Assembly: GCA_024405455.1 (NCBI GenBank)
Contig: JAKSOT010000015.1
Location: 1-32,854 of the forward strand
Reading direction: 5' to 3'
DNA from: Akkermansia sp.
GTDB lineage: Bacteria; Verrucomicrobiota; Verrucomicrobiia; Verrucomicrobiales; Akkermansiaceae
Length of the DNA stretch: 32,854 bases
Below the pieces are notes generated by a model. That model was given only the letters and a program-made list of their open reading frames with translations. It did not search any database and was not told where the DNA came from. Of this stretch, positions 24,036-32,846 are shown piece after piece. Position 1 is the stretch's first letter; each line of letters opens with the position of its first letter. A program made the position numbers and the translations under genes.

Positions 24036-25217
24036 ATGTCTATTCCCAAATACAATTTCGACATCCACACCCACACCGTCTTCGGCGCGGGCAGCCTGAA
24101 CACCCTGCATGAGCAGAAGCTCCCCGGCCGCAAGGCCCTGCTGGTCATCTCCTGCGGCAAGTCCACCCGCGCCAACGGCTCGCTGGACCGCACCATCGCA
24201 CAGCTGGAGCAGGCCGGCGTGCAGGTGGCACTCTTCGACCAAGTGCAGGCCAACCCGCTCAAGGACACCGTGATGGATGGCGCCCAGGCCGCGCGCGATG
24301 CCGGCAGCGACTTCATCGTGGCGCTGGGCGGCGGCAGCGTGATGGATGCCTCCAAGGCCATTGCGCTGATGGCCACCAACCCCGGCGACCTGTGGGACTA
24401 CGTGCAGTTCGGCACGGGCGGCCGCAAGCCCGTGGAGAACACCCCCCTGCCCCTGGTGGCCATCACCACCACCGCCGGAACGGGTTCCGAGACGGACGGC
24501 GGCGGTGTCATCACCAACCCGGAGACGCACGAGAAGACCGCCGTGTTCGACGGGCACCGCCTGATGCCCGTGCTGGCCATCGTGGACCCGGAGCTCATGC
24601 TCAGCGTGCCGCCCAAGTTCACCGCGTTCCAGGGATTCGACGCCCTCTTCCACAGCACGGAGGGATACATCGCCAAGCAGGCCAACTTCATGAGCGACCT
24701 CGTCTCGCTCGGCGCCATCGAGAACGTCGGCAGCCACCTCGCCGCCGCCGTGGCGCAGGGAAACGACCTCTCCGCCCGCGAGCACGTGGCCTTCGCCAAC
24801 TGGCTCTCCGGCCTCTCCATGGAGCTCAGCGGCTGCATCAGCGAGCACTCGCTGGAGCACGCCCTCTCCGCCTACCACCAGGACCTGCCGCACGGCGCGG
24901 GTCTCATCATGATTTCCAAGGCCTACTACACCCACTTTGTGGAAAAGGGCTGCTGCCCGGAACGCTTCATCCGCATGGCCAAGGCACTCGGCAAGGCGGA
25001 TGCCACGCGCCCGCAGGACTTCGTGGACGCCCTCGTGGAGCTGCAGCGCGCCTGCGGCGTGGACCAGCTCAAGATGAGCGACTACGGCATCACGCCCGAC
25101 GAATTCCCCGCCATGGCCGACAACGCGCTCTCCGCCATGGGATTCCTCTTCGCCGGCGACCCCGCCGAACTCACCCGCGACGACTGCATCCGCATCTACC
25201 AGGAATCCTACCGCTAA
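24036..25217 (+). CDS. Iron-containing alcohol dehydrogenase
   Basis: A 393-residue cytoplasmic group III alcohol dehydrogenase that interconverts an alcohol and aldehyde with NAD(P)H. The nucleotide motif GGGSVMDASKAIAL begins at about residue 98. TTAGTGSE is at about 145-152. The metal ligands inferred by alignment with FucO/YqhD are Asp202 and His206 (GFDALFH), His271 (SEHSLEH) and His286 (LPHGAGL). The overall form (N-terminal NFDIHTHTVFGAGS) is closest in feel to the butanol dehydrogenase/YqhD side of the family, but the substrate is not readable. With PFOR in the same window, a role in disposing of fermentation electrons is plausible. It follows the Sel1 gene by 22 bases with no Shine-Dalgarno sequence. 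Confidence 0.93.
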   Translation: MSIPKYNFDIHTHTVFGAGSLNTLHEQKLPGRKALLVISCGKSTRANGSLDRTIAQLEQAGVQVALFDQVQANPLKDTVMDGAQAARDAGSDFIVALGGGSVMDASKAIALMATNPGDLWDYVQFGTGGRKPVENTPLPLVAITTTAGTGSETDGGGVITNPETHEKTAVFDGHRLMPVLAIVDPELMLSVPPKFTAFQGFDALFHSTEGYIAKQANFMSDLVSLGAIENVGSHLAAAVAQGNDLSAREHVAFANWLSGLSMELSGCISEHSLEHALSAYHQDLPHGAGLIMISKAYYTHFVEKGCCPERFIRMAKALGKADATRPQDFVDALVELQRACGVDQLKMSDYGITPDEFPAMADNALSAMGFLFAGDPAELTRDDCIRIYQESYR

Positions 25218-25287
25218 GCCCCTCCCGCCCCGCACGGACAAAGCGAATTGGGAAGTTCGGCACGCGTGGCAATCAAATCAATCAAAC

Positions 25288-25318
25288 CGCCCCGCCCGGC
25301 GCATAGCCAGGCGGGGCG
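25288..25318. terminator. Hairpin terminator between convergent genes
   Basis: Arms CGCCCCGCC (25288-25296) and GGCGGGGCG (25310-25318). On the minus strand TTTGATT follows it; on the plus strand TGCATTTTA follows. It serves the Fe-ADH gene and the PEP-CTERM gene. A second perfect stem GCGCGGC/GCCGCGC lies at 25329-25346. Confidence 0.7.
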
Positions 25319-25348
25319 TGCATTTTACGCGCGGCGCATGCCGCGCCT

Positions 25349-25365
25349 AAATTCCCAAATTGAAA
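25349..25365. repeat. Short AT-rich, roughly 7-periodic tract after the PEP-CTERM gene
   Basis: On the minus strand, directly after the stop codon, the sequence reads TTTCAATTTGGGAATTT, with AATTT recurring. A partial inverted match (AATTGGGAA) is at 25246-25254. It resembles the other post-stop tracts, but the periodicity is imperfect. Confidence 0.4.
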
Positions 25366-28300
25366 TTAGCGCTTGCGTCTGCGCGCGGCGAGAGCCGCGA
25401 GAGCCAAAAGCGAGAGGGTGCCTGTGGTGGGTTCGGGTATCTGCATCAGGTAGACCGTGCCGACGTTGCCGCCAACGCCGCCCTTCTGGGTGGCGCCGCT
25501 GTAAAACAGGTAGTAGTCCTTCTCCGGGTCCTTGAACTGTTCGTTGGCGAACACGTCGGCCGCCTTCACCCACTTGTCCGCCAAGCCCAACTCAGAAAGG
25601 AAGTCGGTAGTGCCGTCCAGCGACAGGCCGTCCACGCCGTTGAACAGATCGTACTTGCCCATGAAGTCCAGGGCGCCGATGGCGTCCATATCGGCAGCGG
25701 AGAGGAGCACGCTGCCCGGGGTCAGGGTTACGGTGCTGCCCATCTGCAAGCCACCGTCACCAAGGAAGGCTGAGACATCCAGCACGGCGGGAGCTTCCAC
25801 GCCGCCGCCCATCACCAAGTCGGCGTTCAGTATGGCTCTCAAGTTGGCGGTGAGCTTGTGGCCACCCGTGACGGTCAGCGTGCCCTCACTGGTCTCTGCT
25901 ACCGTGGAGCCCTTGTACACGCCCAGGACGCCGTCGGCGGCAATGGTGACATCCGCCACGTTCAGCCCGGCGTCCTCGTCAATATTAAGGATGTTCAACG
26001 TGCCCGCCTGCACCTCCACGGAGCCGGAGAAGTCCTGCATGCTGCCGGAGACACTCGCGGTGCTCGACATCTCCTTCACGATGGTGCCGTCCCCGCTGAC
26101 GCCGCAGCCAATCAAGAGGCCGAAGTCGCCCACATTCAGCCTGGAGTCTGTCTCCAGAGAGATCTTGCTGCCCGTGCCGGAGATGTTCGCGTCGAGCGTG
26201 AACGTGGTCCCTTCCGTCACAGACAGCGTGCCGTTGTCAATCGTAACGGAGGTTCCCTTCCCGAACGTGAATTTGTCCAGTCCGACCTTCTCATTGTCCA
26301 GGTCCAGCTGCGCCTCGTTCTCCATGGCGAATGTCGCCGTGTCGGTATCCTCCACGCCCGTCACCTTGTTCCCGGTGCCCGACACGAACAAATCGTAAAC
26401 AGACACATCTTTCTGCACATCCAGCGTGGCGTTGCCCGCCAGGAGCACCGAGGCTTCCGGGGTCATATCGGCCGACAACTTCAGCTGGCCTTCGGCAATC
26501 GTGACATTCATCTCGAACCTGCCCGGGGTGATGATGTTCCCGTTGCCGGTCACGAGGGTGTCAAGGGTGAGGGTTTTGTCGTTAAGGTCCAGCGTGGCAC
26601 CATCGTACAGCACAAGCAGGCTCGTGCCGGAGAGGTCCGCGTCAAGCTTGGCTGATTCCCCTTCCCCTACAAACAGCGTGCCGTTGTCAATCGTGGCGGT
26701 TTCCCCGGTGAACTTGAACTTGCTCAGCCCGGCCAAAGCCTCGCCCAGGTTCAGCAGCGCCCCGTCTCCCATGGTGAATGTCGCGGTGTCTCCAATTGCC
26801 ACGTGATCCAGCTTGAGCTTGCGGGAGGAATCGATATATACATCGGCGCCAATCGTGCCGCCGCCTATGATGGCATCACCGGTCACGGTGGTGTCCCTGG
26901 TGAGGGTGTTGTCGCCCAGGTTCAGCGTGCAGCCCCGCAGGTCAAGCACGAAACTGCCGACTAGGTTCGGGTTCAGCGTGGCCGTTTCACCATCCCCCAA
27001 CCACAGCGAGCCGTTGTTTACAGTGGCGGTTGCGGATTCCGCCAACGTGATCTTGCCCAGCTTGGCCGATGCGCCGCCCAGGTCAAGCTGCGTGTTGTTC
27101 CTCATGGCGAATGACGCGTTGTCGCCAATCGTCACGTTGTTCAGCGAGAGCTTGCCGGAGGGGTCAATTTCCACATAGGAGTTGATTTTGCCGTTCTTGA
27201 TGACGTTGTTGTATGGTTCAAAGGCAGCCCACACGCCGATGTCCAGTTTCGAGATTTCGCCGCCGCCGAGATCGAGCGTGCTGTTGTCAAGGCTGAGGAA
27301 GGACCGTCCCTCGCCCACCAGGTTCTCCACGCCGTTGCCCAGCGTGTAGGTATCTCCGGGCTTAATGCGGAGGTAGGCGTTCACAACCGTGGCCGTTCCA
27401 TTCACCTTGAGTTTGGAGACATCGTTTATCCACCTGTCCTTTCCGGTGCCTGTCGCCATCTCCAGCGTGGAGCCATTGTTCATCACGATGGAGGCGGGAC
27501 CGTTCCAGCTTGCCATCGCGCTGTCAGAATACAGGTAGCTGTTTCCCTCCATAACCAGGGTGCCGATGAAGTAGCCGTTCCTCAATGTATTCCCCGTTCC
27601 CTGCACGGTCAAGCCGTAAGCGGGTGTCCAACTGTGCTCCCCGCCCCCCAGGTCCAGCGTGGCGTTGCCCTGCATGATCACCACGGCATTGTTGTCCACG
27701 TCGACCGGCAGCGCCAGCGAGCCTTCGGAAATCACGGCTGTTCCGGCGAACGTGCCGCCCTTCGCGATGGTGTTCCCTTCACCTTTCGCAGTCAAATTCA
27801 AAGCGGTCTGCTTGTTCTCCAGGTCCAGCGTGGCGCCGCCCCGCAGTTCCAGCCCGTATGAGCCGGTGAGTTTCGGGTTCAGCGTGGCCGTTTCATTTTT
27901 CACCCAGAGCGTGCCGTTGACCACCGTGGCGGTATTGGTACCCTTCTCGAGTGTGAACCCGGCCAGTCGGGCTTGCGCTCCGCCCAGGTCCAGCACGGCG
28001 TCGTTCCCCATGGTGAAGGCCACACCGTCACCAACCTCCACGTCTTGCAGCGTGAGCTTGGTGGAGGAATAGATAGCTACAGGCACCTCCGTGCCGGCCT
28101 CGCCAATCGAGCCGTTGCTTAGGGTGGAATCCCACATCACGACAATCTTCTTGGAGAAGTCGTTGTCGCCCATTTTCAGCACGCCGCCGCGCATGTTCAG
28201 CTTGTAATCGCCTATGAGGTTCGGGTTCAGCGTGACCGTTTCATTCCGATTCACAAACAGATAGCCGTTGTTAACGTAGGCGGTTGCGGAATCCTCCAAC

Positions 28301-29520
28301 TCGAACGAGGACATCTCCTGTGCTTTGCTGCCCAGGTCCAGCGTGGCGCCGTTGCCCATGATGAACGACACGTTGTCCCTAGTTGAGACGGTTCCCAGCG
28401 TAAGCTTGGCACCCTCCCGTCCACCGGTGGCGCCGAGGATTGTTATGGTGTTGTCAATCTCGCCGTTGGTTATGGTGGACTCCCCGGCCACGATGACCTT
28501 ATTGTCGAAGACGCTGCGGTTCAGGTCCAGCGTGGCGCCGCGCAGTTCCAGTTCGTACGTGCCGCTGAGGTTTGTGTTCAGCGTGGCCGTTTCATTCTCC
28601 AACCACAGCGTGCCGTTGTCCACCGTGGCGGCTCCACCGAAGAAATTAAATCCACCCAGCCATGCCGCCGCATCGCCCAGGTCCAGCCTGGCACCGTTTC
28701 CCATAGTGAATGTCACGTTGCTCTCAATTGTCACGTTGTTCAATGTGAGCTCGCCGCCGGTAATCGTGGCCTTCCCGGCGAACGTGCCGTTTGTCAGGAT
28801 GTTCCAGTCACCGGACACGGACAGATCGAAAGCAGCCACCCTGCCCGCCATGTCCAGGATGGAGGCACGCCCAATGGCCTCCGGCGTGGAGGGAGTGCCG
28901 CCGGTCATGATAATTTCCGCCCCGCCGTTCGGTTTCTCGTAATCCACATTGGCGGGAATGACGGCCATGTCGAACGTCAGGGAGGCGGCTTTCTTCATGG
29001 TGATGCTGCCGCCGTAGTACCCACCGGACATCGATGCGCTGCAAAATTCCCGCACCTCGATGTCGTTCGTCAGCCAACTGTATCGTTCCTTGACGCCGTC
29101 TCTGTCATCAACCTGTTCAACCATGCCCTCCAAACTGGTTCCATGGCCGAAAGAAATCACGCAGCCTCCACCCATGTAGGATTTAATATAGCTATGCGAA
29201 CCATCCGGCAGGATGAGGGGGTAACCTTCCAGGTGCAGCCTGTAGAAATCCTTGGCATACTCTTCCGGGATATGGCCATCCAGATCATCCAGATTCATCA
29301 CGATTTGGTTTTGGCTGTTCAAGTAGGGTTTCCCGTAGTGCTCGTCGAAGGACGCAACGTCCAGATACGAGATGTGCATGTGCTCGTCTCCCAAGACCAC
29401 GGTGTGTACCTGGCCGTTACGCAATACTAGAGGTGTGTATTCGGGGTCGTCTGCCCAAGAGACATTGGAGAAGCCGAGGGTTGCACCGAGGATGGCTGCA
29501 AGGAATAACGTCTTTTTCAT
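25366..29520 (-). CDS. Large repeat-rich exported PEP-CTERM protein (adhesin-like)
   Basis: A 1384-residue protein with signal peptide MKKTLFLAAILGATLGFSN (cleavage near residue 23). A unique N-terminal region (about 24-240) is followed by a long beta-rich stretch with about six copies of a module. The core xFTMGNGAxLDLG recurs near residues 267, 383, 498, 800, 911 and 1060, each followed by ETATLNxNLSG and then LRGATLDL-type strands. A stretch like the autotransporter-associated beta strand (DFSGSVEVQAGTLNILN) lies near 1150. The protein ends in a PEP-CTERM sorting signal (PEP at 1362-1364, a hydrophobic stretch and basic RRRKR). No autotransporter beta-barrel is present. In PEP-CTERM systems the tail is processed by an exosortase, so surface display or release is expected. 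The strand reads slightly less GC-rich than neighbours. Ligand unknown. Confidence 0.85.
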   Translation of the reverse strand: MKKTLFLAAILGATLGFSNVSWADDPEYTPLVLRNGQVHTVVLGDEHMHISYLDVASFDEHYGKPYLNSQNQIVMNLDDLDGHIPEEYAKDFYRLHLEGYPLILPDGSHSYIKSYMGGGCVISFGHGTSLEGMVEQVDDRDGVKERYSWLTNDIEVREFCSASMSGGYYGGSITMKKAASLTFDMAVIPANVDYEKPNGGAEIIMTGGTPSTPEAIGRASILDMAGRVAAFDLSVSGDWNILTNGTFAGKATITGGELTLNNVTIESNVTFTMGNGARLDLGDAAAWLGGFNFFGGAATVDNGTLWLENETATLNTNLSGTYELELRGATLDLNRSVFDNKVIVAGESTITNGEIDNTITILGATGGREGAKLTLGTVSTRDNVSFIMGNGATLDLGSKAQEMSSFELEDSATAYVNNGYLFVNRNETVTLNPNLIGDYKLNMRGGVLKMGDNDFSKKIVVMWDSTLSNGSIGEAGTEVPVAIYSSTKLTLQDVEVGDGVAFTMGNDAVLDLGGAQARLAGFTLEKGTNTATVVNGTLWVKNETATLNPKLTGSYGLELRGGATLDLENKQTALNLTAKGEGNTIAKGGTFAGTAVISEGSLALPVDVDNNAVVIMQGNATLDLGGGEHSWTPAYGLTVQGTGNTLRNGYFIGTLVMEGNSYLYSDSAMASWNGPASIVMNNGSTLEMATGTGKDRWINDVSKLKVNGTATVVNAYLRIKPGDTYTLGNGVENLVGEGRSFLSLDNSTLDLGGGEISKLDIGVWAAFEPYNNVIKNGKINSYVEIDPSGKLSLNNVTIGDNASFAMRNNTQLDLGGASAKLGKITLAESATATVNNGSLWLGDGETATLNPNLVGSFVLDLRGCTLNLGDNTLTRDTTVTGDAIIGGGTIGADVYIDSSRKLKLDHVAIGDTATFTMGDGALLNLGEALAGLSKFKFTGETATIDNGTLFVGEGESAKLDADLSGTSLLVLYDGATLDLNDKTLTLDTLVTGNGNIITPGRFEMNVTIAEGQLKLSADMTPEASVLLAGNATLDVQKDVSVYDLFVSGTGNKVTGVEDTDTATFAMENEAQLDLDNEKVGLDKFTFGKGTSVTIDNGTLSVTEGTTFTLDANISGTGSKISLETDSRLNVGDFGLLIGCGVSGDGTIVKEMSSTASVSGSMQDFSGSVEVQAGTLNILNIDEDAGLNVADVTIAADGVLGVYKGSTVAETSEGTLTVTGGHKLTANLRAILNADLVMGGGVEAPAVLDVSAFLGDGGLQMGSTVTLTPGSVLLSAADMDAIGALDFMGKYDLFNGVDGLSLDGTTDFLSELGLADKWVKAADVFANEQFKDPEKDYYLFYSGATQKGGVGGNVGTVYLMQIPEPTTGTLSLLALAALAARRRKR

Positions 29521-29591
29521 AATTGAGTATTTTGTTGATGTGGGTTACACGTGCCGGGCGGGAGAGCCTCGGTTGTCCGTGACGGGGCGCG

Positions 29592-29619
29592 ACTATAGCA
29601 TTCCCCATACAGTAGTCAA
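29592..29619 (-). promoter_or_regulatory. Promoter of the PEP-CTERM gene
   Basis: On the minus strand, -35 TTGACT (29619-29614), a 16-base spacer and -10 TATAGT (29597-29592), preceded by TGC. The leader is about 65 bases and ends in an A/C/T-rich run (ATCAACAAAATACTCAATT) without a Shine-Dalgarno sequence. Confidence 0.7.
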
Positions 29620-29680
29620 GGCTATTTTGTGCTTGGCGCATGGACTCGGCTATCATCAACTCGTGCGTTGCGGATTGTTA

Positions 29681-29708
29681 TTGACAAAGCGGCGTTATTT
29701 GGCAGAAT
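29681..29708 (+). promoter_or_regulatory. Promoter of the nadE operon
   Basis: -35 TTGACA (29681-29686), a 16-base spacer and a weak -10 CAGAAT (29703-29708). The box ends 12 bases before the ATG at 29721, so the leader would be about 5 bases. Confidence 0.5.
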
Positions 29709-29720
29709 GGTTGCGCCGTT

Positions 29721-31622
29721 ATGAAAACGCATGGATACTACCGCTTTGCAGCGGTGACCCCGCAAGTGAAGGTGGCCGATGTGCCGTTCAACGTGAAGGA
29801 GCTGGTGGCGCGCGCGCACGAGGCCGCCGCGGAGCAGGCGGATGTGGTGCTGTTCCCGGAGCTGTGCATCACCGGCGCCACCTGCGGGGATTTGTTCTTC
29901 CAGCCGCAGCTCATCCAGGCCGCCGCCGAGGGCCTGCAGGCCTTTGCGGAGCAGACGGAGGAGCTGGATTGCGCGTTCATCGTGGGTCTGCCGCTGGCGG
30001 TGGGCGAGGCTCTGTACAACGTGGCGGCGGTGGTGCAGCACGGCGAGGTCCACGGCTTCGTGCCCAAGAGCGTGCTGCCCAACTACCGCGGGCACGGCGA
30101 GTGCAGATGGTTCCAGCCGGCGGACGGAACGATGCACGACATGGGCGGCGTGCCGCTGGGCACCGATTTGATTTTCACGGATGCGGAAGGCGGGCTGAGT
30201 TTCGGCATCGAGATTTGCGAGGACCTGTGGAGCGTGACGCCACCGAGCAATAGGCTCGCCCTGCTGGGAGCGCGCGTCGTCTTCAACCCCGCCGCCAGCA
30301 TTGAGCAGGCGGGCAAGGCCGCCCTGCGCCGCCGCATGGTGGCGCGCCAGAGCGAGCAGTGCACGGCGGCCTACGTGATGGCCAATGCGGGTGTGGGCGA
30401 GAGCTCGCAGGATGCCGTGTACGGCGGCCACGCCATCATTGCCGACTGCGGCGAGGTGGTGGCGGAGGGCGAGCGCTTCTCGCGCTCGGGCGGCATCGTG
30501 TACGCGGATATCGACGTGGAGCGCATCGGTGTGCTGCGCCGCGCAGAAAGCTCGTTCAACGAGTCCGCGGCCCGGCTTGCGGATGGCAGCTGCGAGGTGG
30601 TGGATGCACTGGAGTTCGTCGGCGAATGCGACCTGCGCCACGCGCACCTGCCCACGCACCCGTTCCTGCCGAGGCAGGGCGGGGAGGCGGAATACTGCGA
30701 GGATGTGCTGAACATCCAGGCAGCGGGGCTGGCACGCCGCATGGAACAGGTCCACGCCAAGGCGCTGGTGCTGGGCGTATCCGGCGGGCTGGACAGCACG
30801 CTCGCCATGCTGGTGTGCGTGCGCGCCTGCAAGCGCCTCGGCATGCCCGCAAGCAGCATCCTCGCGCTCACCATGCCAGGGTTCGGCACCACCGGCCGCA
30901 CCTACAACAACGCCGTCCAGCTCATCAAGCTCACCGGTGCCGAATTCAAGGAGGTGGACATCAAGCCCGCCTGCATGCAGCACTTCAAGGACATCGGCTT
31001 CGACCCCGCCCAGCGCACCAACACCTACGAGAACGTGCAGGCCCGCGAGCGCACCTCCATCCTGATGAACCTCGCCAACCTCAAGGGCGGCCTGCTCGTC
31101 GGCACGGGCGACCTCTCCGAGCTGGCGCTCGGCTGGTGCACCTACAACGGCGACCACATGAGCATGTACGCCGTGAACGCATCCGTGCCCAAGACGCTCA
31201 TCCGCTCGCTCATCGCCCACGAGGCCGCGCACGCGGACGCCAAGCTAGCCGCGGTGCTGCAGGATATCCTGGACACGCCCGTGAGCCCGGAGCTGCTGCC
31301 GCCCGCGGACGACGGCACCATGGAGCAGAAGACGGAGGACATCCTGGGGCCGTACGACATCCACGACTTCCTGCTCTACCACTTCCTGCGCAACGGAGCG
31401 GGCACGGAGAAGCTGCGCGCGCTGGCGCACCACGCGTTCAAGGGCGTGTTCGCGGAGGACGTGATTGAGCACACGCTGACGACCTTCATCAAGCGCTTCT
31501 TCACCCAGCAGTTCAAGCGCAGCTGCGCGCCGGACGGCCCGCTGACCGGCCCCGTGGGGCTCTCCCCGCGCGGCGGGCTCTGCATGCCCAGCGACGCCTC
31601 GCCCGCCGTCTGGCAGGAGTGA
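29721..31622 (+). CDS. nadE: Glutamine-dependent NAD+ synthetase
   Basis: A 633-residue cytoplasmic two-domain enzyme that amidates nicotinic acid adenine dinucleotide to NAD+, using ammonia released from glutamine. The N-terminal nitrilase-type glutaminase domain has the Glu-Lys-Cys triad: Glu47 (FPELCITG), Lys116 (VPKSVLPNY) and Cys166 (GIEICEDLW). The C-terminal synthetase domain has the ATP pyrophosphatase loop SGGLDS at 354-359 and [19 protein letters not shown] further on. Length fits the long glutamine-dependent form. It leads a tight unit with a Nudix gene 22 bases downstream and trmO. The start at 29721 is supported by the promoter position. Confidence 0.97.
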   Translation: MKTHGYYRFAAVTPQVKVADVPFNVKELVARAHEAAAEQADVVLFPELCITGATCGDLFFQPQLIQAAAEGLQAFAEQTEELDCAFIVGLPLAVGEALYNVAAVVQHGEVHGFVPKSVLPNYRGHGECRWFQPADGTMHDMGGVPLGTDLIFTDAEGGLSFGIEICEDLWSVTPPSNRLALLGARVVFNPAASIEQAGKAALRRRMVARQSEQCTAAYVMANAGVGESSQDAVYGGHAIIADCGEVVAEGERFSRSGGIVYADIDVERIGVLRRAESSFNESAARLADGSCEVVDALEFVGECDLRHAHLPTHPFLPRQGGEAEYCEDVLNIQAAGLARRMEQVHAKALVLGVSGGLDSTLAMLVCVRACKRLGMPASSILALTMPGFGTTGRTYNNAVQLIKLTGAEFKEVDIKPACMQHFKDIGFDPAQRTNTYENVQARERTSILMNLANLKGGLLVGTGDLSELALGWCTYNGDHMSMYAVNASVPKTLIRSLIAHEAAHADAKLAAVLQDILDTPVSPELLPPADDGTMEQKTEDILGPYDIHDFLLYHFLRNGAGTEKLRALAHHAFKGVFAEDVIEHTLTTFIKRFFTQQFKRSCAPDGPLTGPVGLSPRGGLCMPSDASPAVWQE

Positions 31623-31644
31623 CACACCAACTGACGAACGAGAA

Positions 31645-32109
31645 ATGAACGGAGGATTATACCGACCCAACGCAGCCATCATCTACCAACGCTCAGACGG
31701 CACGGTGCTCATTTGCGAGCGCGTGAAACCGGAGGGCTCCTGGCAGTTCCCGCAGGGCGGCATCAAGAAGGGCGAGACGCCGCGCGCCGCCGCCTGCCGC
31801 GAGGGCATGGAGGAAACGGGCTTCCGCCCCAACGAGTACGAGATTGTGGAGGCCCACGGCCCGTACCGCTACGACTACCCGCCCAAGGAGCGCGAGCGCG
31901 TGCTCCGCAAGCGCGGCATCCCCTACGACGGACAGGAGCAGCACTACTTCCTCTGCCGCATGCACAGCGACCAGGCCGAGCCCTGGCTGGACGGCCAGGA
32001 GTTCCACGCCTACAAATGGGTGCTGCCGCAGGATTTCTCCCTGGATTCCCTGCCCCCGTTCAAGCGCGGCGTGTACGAGCAGGTCATGCACGACTTCTTC
32101 GGCCTGTGA
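31645..32109 (+). CDS. Nudix hydrolase, RppH-like
   Basis: A 154-residue Nudix hydrolase. The complete Nudix box spans residues 38-60 (G38, E44, R52-E53, E56-E57, G59). The N-terminus YRPNAAIIYQ and the WQFPQGGI segment (33-40) resemble RppH/Ap4A hydrolases, which remove pyrophosphate from 5'-triphosphate mRNA or split dinucleoside polyphosphates. If it is RppH it would start mRNA decay, which is of interest given the near-leaderless 5' ends here, but that is inference. Beside nadE, a role in cleaning NAD-related nucleotides is an alternative. The stop overlaps the start of trmO by one base (TGATG). Confidence 0.88.
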   Translation: MNGGLYRPNAAIIYQRSDGTVLICERVKPEGSWQFPQGGIKKGETPRAAACREGMEETGFRPNEYEIVEAHGPYRYDYPPKERERVLRKRGIPYDGQEQHYFLCRMHSDQAEPWLDGQEFHAYKWVLPQDFSLDSLPPFKRGVYEQVMHDFFGL

Positions 32110-32765
32110 TGGAGCCCATCGCGCACATCCGCTCGCCCTTTGCGGAAAAGTTCGGCGTGCCGCGCCAGCCGGGGCTCGCCCCGCACGTGGTGGCGGAGAT
32201 TGTGTTCGAGCCCGCCTACCGCAACCCGGAATGCATCCGCGGCATCGACGCCTTCTCCCACCTCTGCATCATATGGAAATTCGACCGCAACGGCCGCGAC
32301 TGGCATCCCACCGTGCGCCCGCCGCGCCTCGGCGGCAACACGCGCCTCGGCGTCTTCGCCACCCGCTCCTCCTTCCGCCCCAACGGGCTGGGGCTCTCCG
32401 CCGTCAGGCTGCTCTCCGTGGAGCCAGGCCCCGTGCTGCGCGTGAGCGGCGCGGACCTGGTGGACGGCACGCCCATCTACGATATCAAGCCCTACATTCC
32501 CTACGCGGATTCCATACCGGACGCCGCGCAGGGGTTCACCGCCACGCCGTGGGAGCCGCTGCAGGTGCAGCTGCCCCCTGCCCTGCCCCCGCAGGCCACG
32601 CCCGAATGGGTGCAGGCCCTCACGGAAGTGTTGGCGCAGGACCCCCGCCCCGCCTACCAGGACGACCCCGACCGCGAGTACCACCTCGTTTTGAAACCGC
32701 TGGAGGTAGCCTTCCGCGTGCAGGAAAACGTGCTGACGGTAACGCGGGTGACACCTGCCAAATGA
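32109..32765 (+). CDS. trmO: tRNA (N6-threonylcarbamoyladenosine37-N6)-methyltransferase
   Basis: A 218-residue member of the TrmO (YaeB/TsaA, VirR-like) family, which methylates t6A37 in some tRNAs using S-adenosylmethionine. The N-terminus MEPIAHIRSPFAEKFGVPRQ, the central RLGVFATRSSFRPNGLGLS (about 78-96) and DLVDGTPIYDIKPYIPYAD (about 117-135) are diagnostic. Length is normal, with the small C-terminal domain present. Translation is probably coupled to the Nudix gene through the TGATG overlap. The start at 32109 leaves the usual N-terminus. Confidence 0.92.
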   Translation: MEPIAHIRSPFAEKFGVPRQPGLAPHVVAEIVFEPAYRNPECIRGIDAFSHLCIIWKFDRNGRDWHPTVRPPRLGGNTRLGVFATRSSFRPNGLGLSAVRLLSVEPGPVLRVSGADLVDGTPIYDIKPYIPYADSIPDAAQGFTATPWEPLQVQLPPALPPQATPEWVQALTEVLAQDPRPAYQDDPDREYHLVLKPLEVAFRVQENVLTVTRVTPAK

Positions 32766-32776
32766 CACCATGCAAA

Positions 32777-32805
32777 GAGCCGCCCGGGGCGTCCCCGGAC
32801 GGCTC
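32777..32805 (+). terminator. Hairpin after trmO
   Basis: Arms GAGCCGCCCGGGG (32777-32789) and CCCCGGACGGCTC (32793-32805) with one mismatch, 11 bases past the stop. There is no T tract, so its strength as an intrinsic terminator is uncertain. Confidence 0.6.
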
Positions 32806-32846
32806 AAACGCTCACAAGGTCTCGCCTTGAAAGCACAAACACACAC

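Noticed and set aside
25366..29520. Classical type V autotransporter
   Set aside because: There is no C-terminal beta-barrel domain; the protein ends in a PEP-type sorting tail with a single hydrophobic stretch and a basic end.
29521..29680. Possible small RNA between the PEP-CTERM and nadE genes
   Set aside because: The stretch is accounted for by the PEP-CTERM leader and promoter; no independent hairpin-terminator structure was seen.
29622..31232. 536-codon open frame antisense to nadE
   Set aside because: The plus strand encodes NAD+ synthetase with all catalytic residues; the antisense product has no recognisable feature.
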